Assembly: GCA_946478865.1 (NCBI GenBank)
Contig: CAMLDO010000002.1
Span: 124,001-188,000 of the forward strand
From: an uncultured Methylobacillus sp.
GTDB taxonomy: Bacteria > Pseudomonadota > Gammaproteobacteria > Burkholderiales > Methylophilaceae
Length of the DNA: 64,000 nt
Direction of reading: 5' to 3'
Shown: in pieces, positions 8,422 through 15,779 of the stretch
Numbering within the stretch: position 1 is the first letter of the stretch
Layout: each line of letters starts with the position of its first letter
Notes under the pieces: model-generated
Seen by the model: only the letters and a program-made list of their open reading frames with translations
Database searches by the model: none
What the model was told of the DNA's origin: nothing
Program-made: the position numbers and the translations under genes

Positions 8422-8703
8422 TTATTCTTCCTTGCTCGCCTCATAGGCGGAAACGCTCACACCGGCATGCGTCAGGAACTCCCTCAGATGCCGGATCAGA
8501 TCGCGAGTGCATTCGTTTCCATGATGAGGGTGATGCAGAAAATCGGTCACGCCATTGAGCGTGACCTTGAAGCGGGCGCCGTGGGACGGTTCGATATCGG
8601 CGCCGAGATGTTTCAGCAGCGATTCGACTTCGCGCCAATGAATGTTGGCGCTGGCCGTATCGGTAAAAATGGCATACAGCAGATTGGCGTGCTTGTGGCT
8701 CAT
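8422..8703 (-). CDS. HicA-like small protein, orphan
   Basis: A 93-residue protein beginning MSHKHANLLYAIF. The WREVESLLKHLGA segment and the following basic strand (ARFKVTLNG), with a His in FLHHPHH, match the HicA mRNA-interferase fold (dsRNA-binding-like). Family relatives of this size are often annotated as HicA-type toxins. No HicB-like antitoxin reading frame is visible on either side: ETF-QO lies upstream and an HPP gene downstream. It may be a solitary, domesticated copy. The start at 8703 gives the family N-terminus; the longer open frame upstream runs antiparallel through ETF-QO codons and is not credible. Confidence 0.65.
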   Translation of the reverse strand: MSHKHANLLYAIFTDTASANIHWREVESLLKHLGADIEPSHGARFKVTLNGVTDFLHHPHHGNECTRDLIRHLREFLTHAGVSVSAYEASKEE

Positions 8704-8768
8704 GATAGCTCCCGAAGTAATCGCCTGAGACCATTCTACGCCTCCCGCAAGCGGCCTGCGCTCCGGCG

Positions 8769-10427
8769 TCACATGGAAGAATAAACCGGGCCGCTTCCGC
8801 CTTCCGGCGGCACCCACACGATATTCTGCGTCGGGTCCTTGATGTCGCAGGTCTTGCAGTGGATGCAGTTCTGCGCATTGATCTGCAGGCGCGCCGCATC
8901 GCCCTGCCCCACGATCTCGTACACCCCGGCCGGGCAATAGCGCTGCTCCGGCGCGTCGAAGCGCGGCAGATTGAACTGTACCGGCACGGCGGCATCCTTG
9001 AGCTGCAGATGGCACGGTTGGTCGGCATCATGCGCGATGTTGCTGAGCGCGATGGAGCTGAGGCGGTCGAAGGTAATCACACCATCGGGCTTGGGATAGG
9101 CAATCTTCGGCATCCCGGCAGCCGGCTTCAAACTCGCGTGGTCAGCCTTGGCGTGCGACAAGGTCCACGGCGCACGCAGGCCGAATGCGGCCAGCCACAT
9201 CTCGAAGCCCCCCAGCAGCGTACCGCCCCAGGTGCCGAAACGCGACAGCCAGGGCTTCACGTTGCGCACGGCGTCGAGATCGCGCCACACCCAGGAGTTG
9301 CGCAGCTTTTCCGGATAAGCCGTCAGCACGTCCTGCGAGGCCGAACGGTTTTCGTCGATGAAGGCTTCGAACGCGGCCTCGGCGGCGAGCATGCCGGACT
9401 TCATCGCGTTATGCGTGCCCTTGATGCGCGGCACGTTGACCATGCCGGCGCTGCAGCCGATGAGCGCACCGCCCGGAAACACCAGTTGCGGCCACGACTG
9501 CACCCCGCCTTCGGAAATCGCCCGCGCCCCATAACTCAGGCGCTGCCCGCCTTCGAGCAGCGTGCGCATGGTCGGGTGCGACTTGAAGCGCTGGAACTCG
9601 TCGAACGGCGATAAATGCGGATTGGCATAGTCGAGATGCACGACGAAACCGACCGACACCAGCCCCTCGCCGTAGTGATAAACGAAGGAGCCGCCGCCGG
9701 TATCCGCCGTGAGCGGCCAGCCGAGGCTGTGCTCGACGCGACCCGGCTGGTGTTTCTCGGGTGTAACGCGCCAGATTTCCTTGAAGCCGAGGCCATATTT
9801 CTGCGGCGAAACATCGCGGCGCAGCTCAAATTTTTCTTCCAGTTGGCGCGTGAGCGAACCGCGCGTGCCCTCTGCGATCAAGGTGGTTTGCGCACGGATT
9901 TCGATGCCGGGCGTGAACTGAGGCGTTTCCTCACCTTCAGCGTTGCGGCCCATGTCGCCGGTGATAATGCCCACTACGTGCCCGTGCTCGTCATACAACA
10001 TTTCCTGCGCGGCAAAACCGGCATAGATTTCCACGCCCAACGCTTCCGCCTGTTGTGCGAGCCAGCGGCACACCTCGCCCAGGCTCGCGATATAGGCGCG
10101 CTTGTTGCGCATCAAAGGCGGGAGCAGCGCGTGCGGAATCTCGCGCGAACCAGTTTCGCCGAGGATCAGGAAACGATCCTCGGTCACCGGCGTCTTGAGC
10201 GGCGCGCCCTGCGCTTCCCAGTCCGGAATCAGCTCATCCAGCGCAATCGGGTCGATTACTGCGCCCGAAACGATATGCGCGCCGACCTCCGCACCCTTTT
10301 CCAGCACGCACACGCCAATCTCGCGCCCGGCCTCGGCGGCCAGCTGCTTGAGCCGGATCGCTGCCGAGAGTCCGGCCGGGCCGGCGCCGACAATGAGGAT
10401 GTCGTAAGTCATGACGTCGCGTTGCAT
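8769..10427 (-). CDS. Electron transfer flavoprotein-ubiquinone oxidoreductase
   Basis: ETF-QO passes electrons from reduced ETF to ubiquinone at the membrane. The 552-residue protein has the N-terminal FAD fold (DILIVGAGPAGLSAAIRL), a central quinone and membrane-contact region, and a C-terminal ferredoxin-like segment with CIHCKTCDIKDPTQN that binds one [4Fe-4S] cluster. A start at 10427 follows an AGGA site; an internal Met at 10412 is an alternative. Together with the LysR gene and the etfB-etfA genes across the divergent promoter, it completes an ETF electron route into the quinone pool. Confidence 0.95.
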   Translation of the reverse strand: MQRDVMTYDILIVGAGPAGLSAAIRLKQLAAEAGREIGVCVLEKGAEVGAHIVSGAVIDPIALDELIPDWEAQGAPLKTPVTEDRFLILGETGSREIPHALLPPLMRNKRAYIASLGEVCRWLAQQAEALGVEIYAGFAAQEMLYDEHGHVVGIITGDMGRNAEGEETPQFTPGIEIRAQTTLIAEGTRGSLTRQLEEKFELRRDVSPQKYGLGFKEIWRVTPEKHQPGRVEHSLGWPLTADTGGGSFVYHYGEGLVSVGFVVHLDYANPHLSPFDEFQRFKSHPTMRTLLEGGQRLSYGARAISEGGVQSWPQLVFPGGALIGCSAGMVNVPRIKGTHNAMKSGMLAAEAAFEAFIDENRSASQDVLTAYPEKLRNSWVWRDLDAVRNVKPWLSRFGTWGGTLLGGFEMWLAAFGLRAPWTLSHAKADHASLKPAAGMPKIAYPKPDGVITFDRLSSIALSNIAHDADQPCHLQLKDAAVPVQFNLPRFDAPEQRYCPAGVYEIVGQGDAARLQINAQNCIHCKTCDIKDPTQNIVWVPPEGGSGPVYSSM

Positions 10428-10459
10428 GGTGTGTAGTCCTAAGTGATTTATTTGTATGG

Positions 10460-11386
10460 TCAGGCGATGGGCGGCAGGTCGATCTCATCGCTGCGGCTGA
10501 GCCCTTCGGTCATTTCGCGGCACAGTGCGAGGAATTCGCGCATGCCGGAGGTCTGGTACTTCTGCTTGTGCCAGAGAAAGTAGAAATAGCGCCGCAAATC
10601 CAGCTCCGGCGTGTCGAGCGCAACCAGGCTGCCGCGCCGGAACGCGTCCTTGAGCGCGAGGCGCGAGATGCAGCCGATCCCGAGGCCGGACTCCACTGCC
10701 CGTTTGATCGCCTCGGTATGCTCCAGTTCGAGACGCACCTGCAGATGCGAATGGTGATTGTGCATCGCCCGGTCGAAGGTTTCGCGCGTGCCCGAGCCCT
10801 TCTCGCGCAAAATCCACGGCTCAGCCAGCAGGCGATCCAGCGGGATGCGCTTCTGGCCCGCAAGCGGATGGCCGGGCGCGCAAAACACCGCCAGCTCGTC
10901 CGCGATCCAGGGGTGCACCTCCAGATCCGGATGATTGCAGTCGCCTTCGATGAGGCCGAGGTCGAGCTCGTAGTGCGCCACCTGCTGCACGATGGTCGAC
11001 GTATTGTGTACCGCAAGCTGCACCTGGCTTTGCGGATGCCGTTGCAGGAACTTCGCCACAATCAGTGTAGTCAAGTAGTTACCGATGGTCAGCGTGGCGC
11101 CGATGCTGAGCGGACCGAAACCCGAGCGGCCTTCGAGCAGGTCCTCGATTTCGTTCGCGCGGTCGAGCAGTTCCACGGCGCGGGGCAGCAATTGCCTCCC
11201 GATTTCATTCAGGCGCAAGGACTTCCCCACCCGGTCGAACAATTGCAAGCCGAACTGGCGCTCGAACTCGCCCAGCGCGGTGCTGGTCGCCGATTGCGAC
11301 AGCGGAATTTCTTCTGCCGCACGCGAGACGTTGCCGTTGCGCGCGATCGCGACGAAGACTTCGAGTTGCCGGAGGGTAAATTTCAT
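10460..11386 (-). CDS. LysR family transcriptional regulator
   Basis: The 308-residue regulator has an N-terminal winged helix (residues 1-60: FTLRQLEVFVAIA, then NVSRAAEEIPLSQSATSTAL) and a C-terminal two-lobe effector domain from about residue 90. It sits between ETF-QO, 32 bases downstream on the same strand, and the divergent etfBA-fpr genes, the classic arrangement for a LysR protein that controls both sides. A palindrome of the T-N11-A type lies in the divergent promoter (11397-11413). The inducer is unknown. It resembles the CbbR/YeiE branch in length and style. Confidence 0.9.
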   Translation of the reverse strand: MKFTLRQLEVFVAIARNGNVSRAAEEIPLSQSATSTALGEFERQFGLQLFDRVGKSLRLNEIGRQLLPRAVELLDRANEIEDLLEGRSGFGPLSIGATLTIGNYLTTLIVAKFLQRHPQSQVQLAVHNTSTIVQQVAHYELDLGLIEGDCNHPDLEVHPWIADELAVFCAPGHPLAGQKRIPLDRLLAEPWILREKGSGTRETFDRAMHNHHSHLQVRLELEHTEAIKRAVESGLGIGCISRLALKDAFRRGSLVALDTPELDLRRYFYFLWHKQKYQTSGMREFLALCREMTEGLSRSDEIDLPPIA

Positions 11387-11396
11387 ATCAGTTTTT

Positions 11397-11413
11397 TAGA
11401 TAGATATTATCTA
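11397..11413. promoter_or_regulatory. Probable LysR operator between lysR and etfB
   Basis: TAGATA-N5-TATCTA is a perfect 6-base inverted repeat containing a T-N11-A core, the general LysR box. It starts 10 bases before the lysR ATG and about 70 before the etfB ATG. A second symmetric element, TTGTA-N8-TACAA, lies at 11434-11451. Assignment to the adjacent regulator is inferred from position. Confidence 0.5.
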
Positions 11414-11484
11414 AACAATCCATTTAACAAATATTGTACCGATGAATACAATGCATCGCAAACAAGGACATTGAAGGACAGGTC

Positions 11485-12234
11485 ATGAAAATACTGGTCG
11501 CGGTCAAACGGGTCGTGGATCACAACATACAGGTGCGCATCAAGCCGGATGGCTCGGATGTGGACATCGCGGGGGTGAAGATGAGCGTGAACCCTTTCGA
11601 TGAGAATGCGATCGAGGAAGCGGTCCGACTCAAGGAAAAAGGCGTGGCGACGGAAATCGTCGCGGTTACGCTGGGCACAAACGCCAACCAGGACGTGCTG
11701 CGTCATGCGCTCGCCATGGGCGCGGATCGCGCGCTGCTGGTCGAGACCGATGCTGTGCTGCAACCGCTGGGCGTCGCCAAGCTGCTCAAGACCGTGGTCG
11801 AGCGTGAAAAGCCGGACCTGATCCTGCTCGGCAAGCAGGCGATCGACGACGATGCCGGCCAAACCGGCCAGATGCTGGCTGCTCTGCTGGGCGTTGCTCA
11901 GGGGACATTCGTTTCCAGCATCGCCATCGAGAATGGCGAGGCCATCGTAACGCGCGAGATCGAGGGCGGCACCGAGCAGATCGCCGTGAAGCTGCCGGCC
12001 GTGCTCACCGCTGACCTGCGTCTCAACGACCCGCGCTTCGTCAAGCTGCCCAACCTCATGATGGCGAAGAAAAAGCCGATCGAGACCCTGAGCGCTGTCG
12101 AACTGGGTGCCGACATCGCGCCGCGCCTTACGCAAATCAAGGTATCCGAACCGCCCGCGCGCAAGCCCGGCATCAAGGTGAACAACGTGCAGGAGCTGGT
12201 TGCCAAACTCCACGAAGAAGGAATGCTGTCATGA
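11485..12234 (+). CDS. etfB: Electron transfer flavoprotein, beta subunit
   Basis: EtfB is the small subunit of the FAD-containing ETF that collects electrons from acyl-CoA and amine dehydrogenases. The 249-residue protein opens with KILVAVKRVVDHN and carries the family segments VNPFDENAIEEAVRLKE, LLGKQAIDDDAGQTGQMLA near residue 120, and LPAVLTADLRLNDPRFVKLPNLMMAKKKPIE in parts near residue 175. The etfA ATG overlaps its stop as ATGA. Which dehydrogenase feeds this ETF cannot be told from the window, since no acyl-CoA dehydrogenase is adjacent. Confidence 0.96.
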   Translation: MKILVAVKRVVDHNIQVRIKPDGSDVDIAGVKMSVNPFDENAIEEAVRLKEKGVATEIVAVTLGTNANQDVLRHALAMGADRALLVETDAVLQPLGVAKLLKTVVEREKPDLILLGKQAIDDDAGQTGQMLAALLGVAQGTFVSSIAIENGEAIVTREIEGGTEQIAVKLPAVLTADLRLNDPRFVKLPNLMMAKKKPIETLSAVELGADIAPRLTQIKVSEPPARKPGIKVNNVQELVAKLHEEGMLS

Positions 12235-13163
12235 GCGTATTGCTGCTCGCCGAACATAATGGCCGGGAACTGAATCCGGCAGTGCGCCATGCCGTGACGG
12301 CGGCGCAAATCTGGGACGCACCGGTACACGTGCTGGTCGCAGGCAGCGACACCGCGGCAGTCGCGCAGGAAGCCGCGCAGATCGCAGGCGTCGCCAAGGT
12401 GATCCGCGTCGATGCGGCCCATCTCGAGCATGCGTTGGCGGAAGACCTCGCCAACATCGTCGTTGCGCTCGGTCCCGAATACAAGGCGATCCTCGGCGTG
12501 CACGACGCCTTTGCCCGCAATGTATTGCCGCGCGCCGCCGCGTTGCTGGATGTAGCCATGGTGTCCGACGCAGTAGAAATCCAGTCCGCGAATGTATATG
12601 TACGTCCGATCTACGCCGGCAGCGTGTATTCCACCGTGCAGAATAACGACGCTATCCAGGTCGTCACGGTGCGCAGCAGCCGCTACAAGGCAGCAGACAA
12701 CGGTGGCAATGCCGAAATCGCAACCTTCGCCGCGCCGGCTGCCTTCGGCCAGGCCCGCTGGATCAGCCGCACCCATCAGCATACCGAACGCCCGGCGCTC
12801 GGCTCGGCCCGCGTGGTCGTTTCCGGCGGCCGCTCGCTCGGCAGTGCCGAGAAGTTCGATGCCGTGCTGACGCCGCTCGCGGACAAGCTGGATGCGGCCC
12901 TCGGCGCCACTCGCGCCGCCGTCGATGCCGGGTATGCCCCCAACGAAATCCAGGTCGGCCAGACCGGCGTCGTGGTTTCGCCCGACCTCTATATCGCCAT
13001 CGGCGTTTCCGGCGCGGTCCAGCATACCTACGGCATGAAGGACAGCAAGATCGTCGTCGCGATCAATCAGGACCCGGATGCTCCGATCTTCCAGGTCGCG
13101 GACTACGGCCTCGTGGCCGACCTGTTCCAGGCCGTGCCGGAACTGACCGCAGCCATCAATTAA
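12231..13163 (+). CDS. etfA: Electron transfer flavoprotein, alpha subunit
   Basis: EtfA binds most of the FAD of the ETF heterodimer. The 310-residue protein has the N-terminal ETF domain and a C-terminal FAD domain with VVSGGRSLGSAEKF near residue 200, GATRAAVDAGYAPNEIQVGQTG in parts, the YIAIGVSGAVQHTYGMKDS block, and INQDPDAPIFQVADYGLVADLF. It is coupled to etfB through an ATGA overlap and is followed 23 bases later by a ferredoxin-NADP reductase gene, so the three probably form one transcript. Confidence 0.96.
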   Translation: MSVLLLAEHNGRELNPAVRHAVTAAQIWDAPVHVLVAGSDTAAVAQEAAQIAGVAKVIRVDAAHLEHALAEDLANIVVALGPEYKAILGVHDAFARNVLPRAAALLDVAMVSDAVEIQSANVYVRPIYAGSVYSTVQNNDAIQVVTVRSSRYKAADNGGNAEIATFAAPAAFGQARWISRTHQHTERPALGSARVVVSGGRSLGSAEKFDAVLTPLADKLDAALGATRAAVDAGYAPNEIQVGQTGVVVSPDLYIAIGVSGAVQHTYGMKDSKIVVAINQDPDAPIFQVADYGLVADLFQAVPELTAAIN

Positions 13164-13186
13164 GTTATTGAATAAAGAGACACATC

Positions 13187-13963
13187 ATGAGCGCACTCGC
13201 CACCGAAAAAGTATTGAGCGTCCATCACTGGAACGACACCCTGTTCAGCTTCAAGACCACGCGCGATCCCGGTCTGCGCTTCGAAAACGGCCAGTTCGTG
13301 ATGATCGGCCTGCAAGTGGACGGCAAGCCGCTCATGCGCGCCTACAGTATCGCCAGCCCGAACTATGAAGAGCATCTGGAATTCTTCAGCATCAAGGTGC
13401 CGAACGGTCCGCTGACTTCGCGCCTGCAGCATCTGGAAGTCGGCCAGGACGTGCTGGTCAGCCGCAAGCCGACCGGCACCCTGGTGCTGGACGACCTCAA
13501 GCCGGGCAAGAACCTCTATCTGTTCTCCACCGGCACCGGTCTCGCACCCTTCATGAGCGTGATCCAGGACCCGGAAGCCTACGAGCGCTATGAGAAAATC
13601 GTGCTCATTCACGGCGTGCGGTATGTGAGCGAACTGGCCTACGAGGACTTCATTACCCGTGAATTGCCGCAGAACGAATTCTTCGGCGAGGAAGTGCGCA
13701 ACAAGCTGATCTACTATCCGACCGTGACGCGCGAACCCTATCGCAACCAGGGCCGCCTCACCGACCTTATCGAGTCTGGCAAACTGTTCGAGGATATCGG
13801 CCTGCCGCCGCTCGACCCGGCCGTGGACCGCGGCATGATTTGCGGCAGCCCGCAAATGCTGGAAGACACGAGCGCGCTGCTGGATCGCCGCGGCTTCCAG
13901 ATTTCGCCGCGCATCGGCGAGCCGGGCGATTACGTGATCGAGCGCGCCTTCGTCGAAAAGTAA
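13187..13963 (+). CDS. fpr: Ferredoxin-NADP(+) reductase
   Basis: A 258-residue flavoprotein that exchanges electrons between NADPH and ferredoxin or flavodoxin. It has the FAD-binding RAYSIASPNYEE block near residue 50, the FSIKVPNGPLTSRL segment, the NADP-binding STGTGLAPFMSVI near residue 110, GVRYVSELAY, and MICGSPQML. The C-terminus ends in VEK, as in bacterial type enzymes. Its position after etfBA suggests it joins the same redox circuit. A direct exchange between ETF and this reductase is only a possibility. Confidence 0.94.
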   Translation: MSALATEKVLSVHHWNDTLFSFKTTRDPGLRFENGQFVMIGLQVDGKPLMRAYSIASPNYEEHLEFFSIKVPNGPLTSRLQHLEVGQDVLVSRKPTGTLVLDDLKPGKNLYLFSTGTGLAPFMSVIQDPEAYERYEKIVLIHGVRYVSELAYEDFITRELPQNEFFGEEVRNKLIYYPTVTREPYRNQGRLTDLIESGKLFEDIGLPPLDPAVDRGMICGSPQMLEDTSALLDRRGFQISPRIGEPGDYVIERAFVEK

Positions 13964-14016
13964 AAAGTTTTTCCTCCTCCGGTGAGGCAGGAGGGGCTGC
14001 TACAATCCACTCCCCT

Positions 14017-15033
14017 ATGGACAAGCGCATCCCAGTCACCCTCCTCACCGGCTTTCTCGGCAGCGGCAAGACCACACTGCTCAACCAGCTGCTGCGGCAT
14101 CCAGACCTGCATGACACTGCGGTCGTCATCAACGAAATCGGCGAAGCCGGGCTGGATCACATCCTCGCACGCACCGTCGAAGACACTTATATCGCCGACA
14201 ATACCGTCCTGCTCGGCTCGGGCTGTTTGTGCTGCACGCTACGCACCGAACTCGCCGACACCCTGCGCGACCTTTATTTCAAGCGCGCCCTGCACGCCAT
14301 CCCCGAATTCAGCCGGCTCGTGATCGAAACTACTGGCCTGGCCGATCCCGGCCCCATCCTCGCCAACCTGCTCAATGAGCCTCTTATCGGCAGCCATTAC
14401 CGGTTGGATGCAGTTGTGGTTCTGGTGGACGGCACGCATGGAGTGACACAACTGGAGGAGCACGCCGAAGCGCGCAAGCAGGCGGCGGTAGCGGACGTGC
14501 TGCTGCTATCCAAGGCCGACCTCGCCTCGCGCGAGCAGCTGGACACGCTTTCCGATGCCCTCGCCGCCTTGAATCCGGGTGCCACCCAACACCGCATCGT
14601 GCTCGGACATATCGACCCGGCGGCCATCCTTAATGTCGGGTTGTTCGATATGGAACAACGCAAGGCTCAGCCGCAGCGCTGGCTGCGTGCACCTCAGAAA
14701 TCATCTCTCACGAAAGGCGCGTTACCGCAAAAGATTCACGATGACGCCATCGCCAGCTTCACGGTCGCCCTGCCCCAGCCGTTACGCTGGGCGGCACTGG
14801 AAAAAGCGCTGGAAAAACTGTGCGAGCAACATGGCCCCGCCCTGCTCCGCCTCAAAGGTATCATCCATGCGGAAGAAAGCCCTGTACCGTTTGCGGTCCA
14901 TGCGGTTCAGCACACGCTTTACCCGCCCGTGCCCCTCGCAGGCTGGAGCGAGGAACAGCCCGAATCGCGCGTCGTGGTCATAGGCAAAGGCCTGGACGAA
15001 AAGAAAATCCGCAACCTGCTGACGCAGATCTAG
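14017..15033 (+). CDS. CobW/G3E family GTPase (metal chaperone type)
   Basis: The 338-residue protein has a Walker A motif GFLGSGKTTLLN at residues 10-21, NEIGEAGLDH (switch region), the metal-binding GCLCCTLR (CxCC) near residue 70, ETTGLADPGP, and a C-terminal CobW domain from about residue 240. G3E GTPases of this branch deliver zinc or other metals to target proteins. The frame is open back to 13840, but the ATG at 14017 starts at the family N-terminus (KRIPVTLLTGFLG). No metalloenzyme partner is next to it. It converges on and overlaps the EEP gene by 4 bases. Confidence 0.9.
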   Translation: MDKRIPVTLLTGFLGSGKTTLLNQLLRHPDLHDTAVVINEIGEAGLDHILARTVEDTYIADNTVLLGSGCLCCTLRTELADTLRDLYFKRALHAIPEFSRLVIETTGLADPGPILANLLNEPLIGSHYRLDAVVVLVDGTHGVTQLEEHAEARKQAAVADVLLLSKADLASREQLDTLSDALAALNPGATQHRIVLGHIDPAAILNVGLFDMEQRKAQPQRWLRAPQKSSLTKGALPQKIHDDAIASFTVALPQPLRWAALEKALEKLCEQHGPALLRLKGIIHAEESPVPFAVHAVQHTLYPPVPLAGWSEEQPESRVVVIGKGLDEKKIRNLLTQI

Positions 15034-15779
15034 CCGGAGACTCGCGCGATGAGCGGCAAATGGTCGGATGCCAGCCGCGCCAAAGGCGTTGCATGGACGT
15101 CCACTTCAACCAGCCGGTGCCGCGGGCTGATCCAGATGCGATCCAGCGCGAACACCGGATAGCGCGAGGGAAAGGTCGTTGGCGCGGGAACCGCCTCGAA
15201 ATGCCTTTCCAGCATGCGCAGCGGCCGCCCCCACGTCAGCCACTCGTTGATATCGCCCATGAGGATCATGGGCATCTGGTTGGTGCCGAACACCTCCAGC
15301 AGCGTCTTGATCTGCATCCGTCGTTCTCCGGGCCGCAATCCCAGATGAGTGGCGATGATGCGCAAAGGATGTCCATGGCAATCGATATCCGCATCGAGCG
15401 CGCCACGCGGTTCACAACGGCCAAACGACAGATCGATGCTGCGCGATGCGATGATGGGATAGCGGCTGAGCACCGCATTGCCGAAGCGCCGCCTGGGATT
15501 ACAGTGCGTCGGCCCCTCCACTCCATGAAAAGCTGTGGCGACCTGGAGGAAGCGCAGCACGTCCGGCCAGTCCGAGCCGCCGAGCGGTACTTCCTGCAAG
15601 GCGACGATGTCCGCGTTCATTTCCTTGACCACCTGCCCGATGCGCTCCGGTGCGAAACGCCCGTCTGTGCCGATGGCGCTATGGATGTTGTAAGTCGCAA
15701 CGGTAACCGGCCACGGATTGAAATCCGGCGTCATCGCCTCTTCGACTGGACTCAGCAGATTGGCGTCGTTCAGGTTCAT
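15030..15779 (-). CDS. Endonuclease/exonuclease/phosphatase family hydrolase
   Basis: The 249-residue protein carries the EEP fold: TVATYNIHSAIG near residue 30, the catalytic Glu in DIVALQEVPLGG near residue 60, ATHLGL, GDINEW, and the C-terminal SDHLPLIARV with the catalytic Asp-His pair. Its start overlaps the stop of the upstream PLD-VTT gene as ATGA. This pairing of an EEP phosphatase with a PLD-type enzyme is seen in lipid-remodelling loci, where such proteins act as phosphodiesterases, but the substrate here is not shown. The frame upstream of 15779 is a shadow of the PLD-VTT gene. Confidence 0.85.
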   Translation of the reverse strand: MNLNDANLLSPVEEAMTPDFNPWPVTVATYNIHSAIGTDGRFAPERIGQVVKEMNADIVALQEVPLGGSDWPDVLRFLQVATAFHGVEGPTHCNPRRRFGNAVLSRYPIIASRSIDLSFGRCEPRGALDADIDCHGHPLRIIATHLGLRPGERRMQIKTLLEVFGTNQMPMILMGDINEWLTWGRPLRMLERHFEAVPAPTTFPSRYPVFALDRIWISPRHRLVEVDVHATPLARLASDHLPLIARVSG

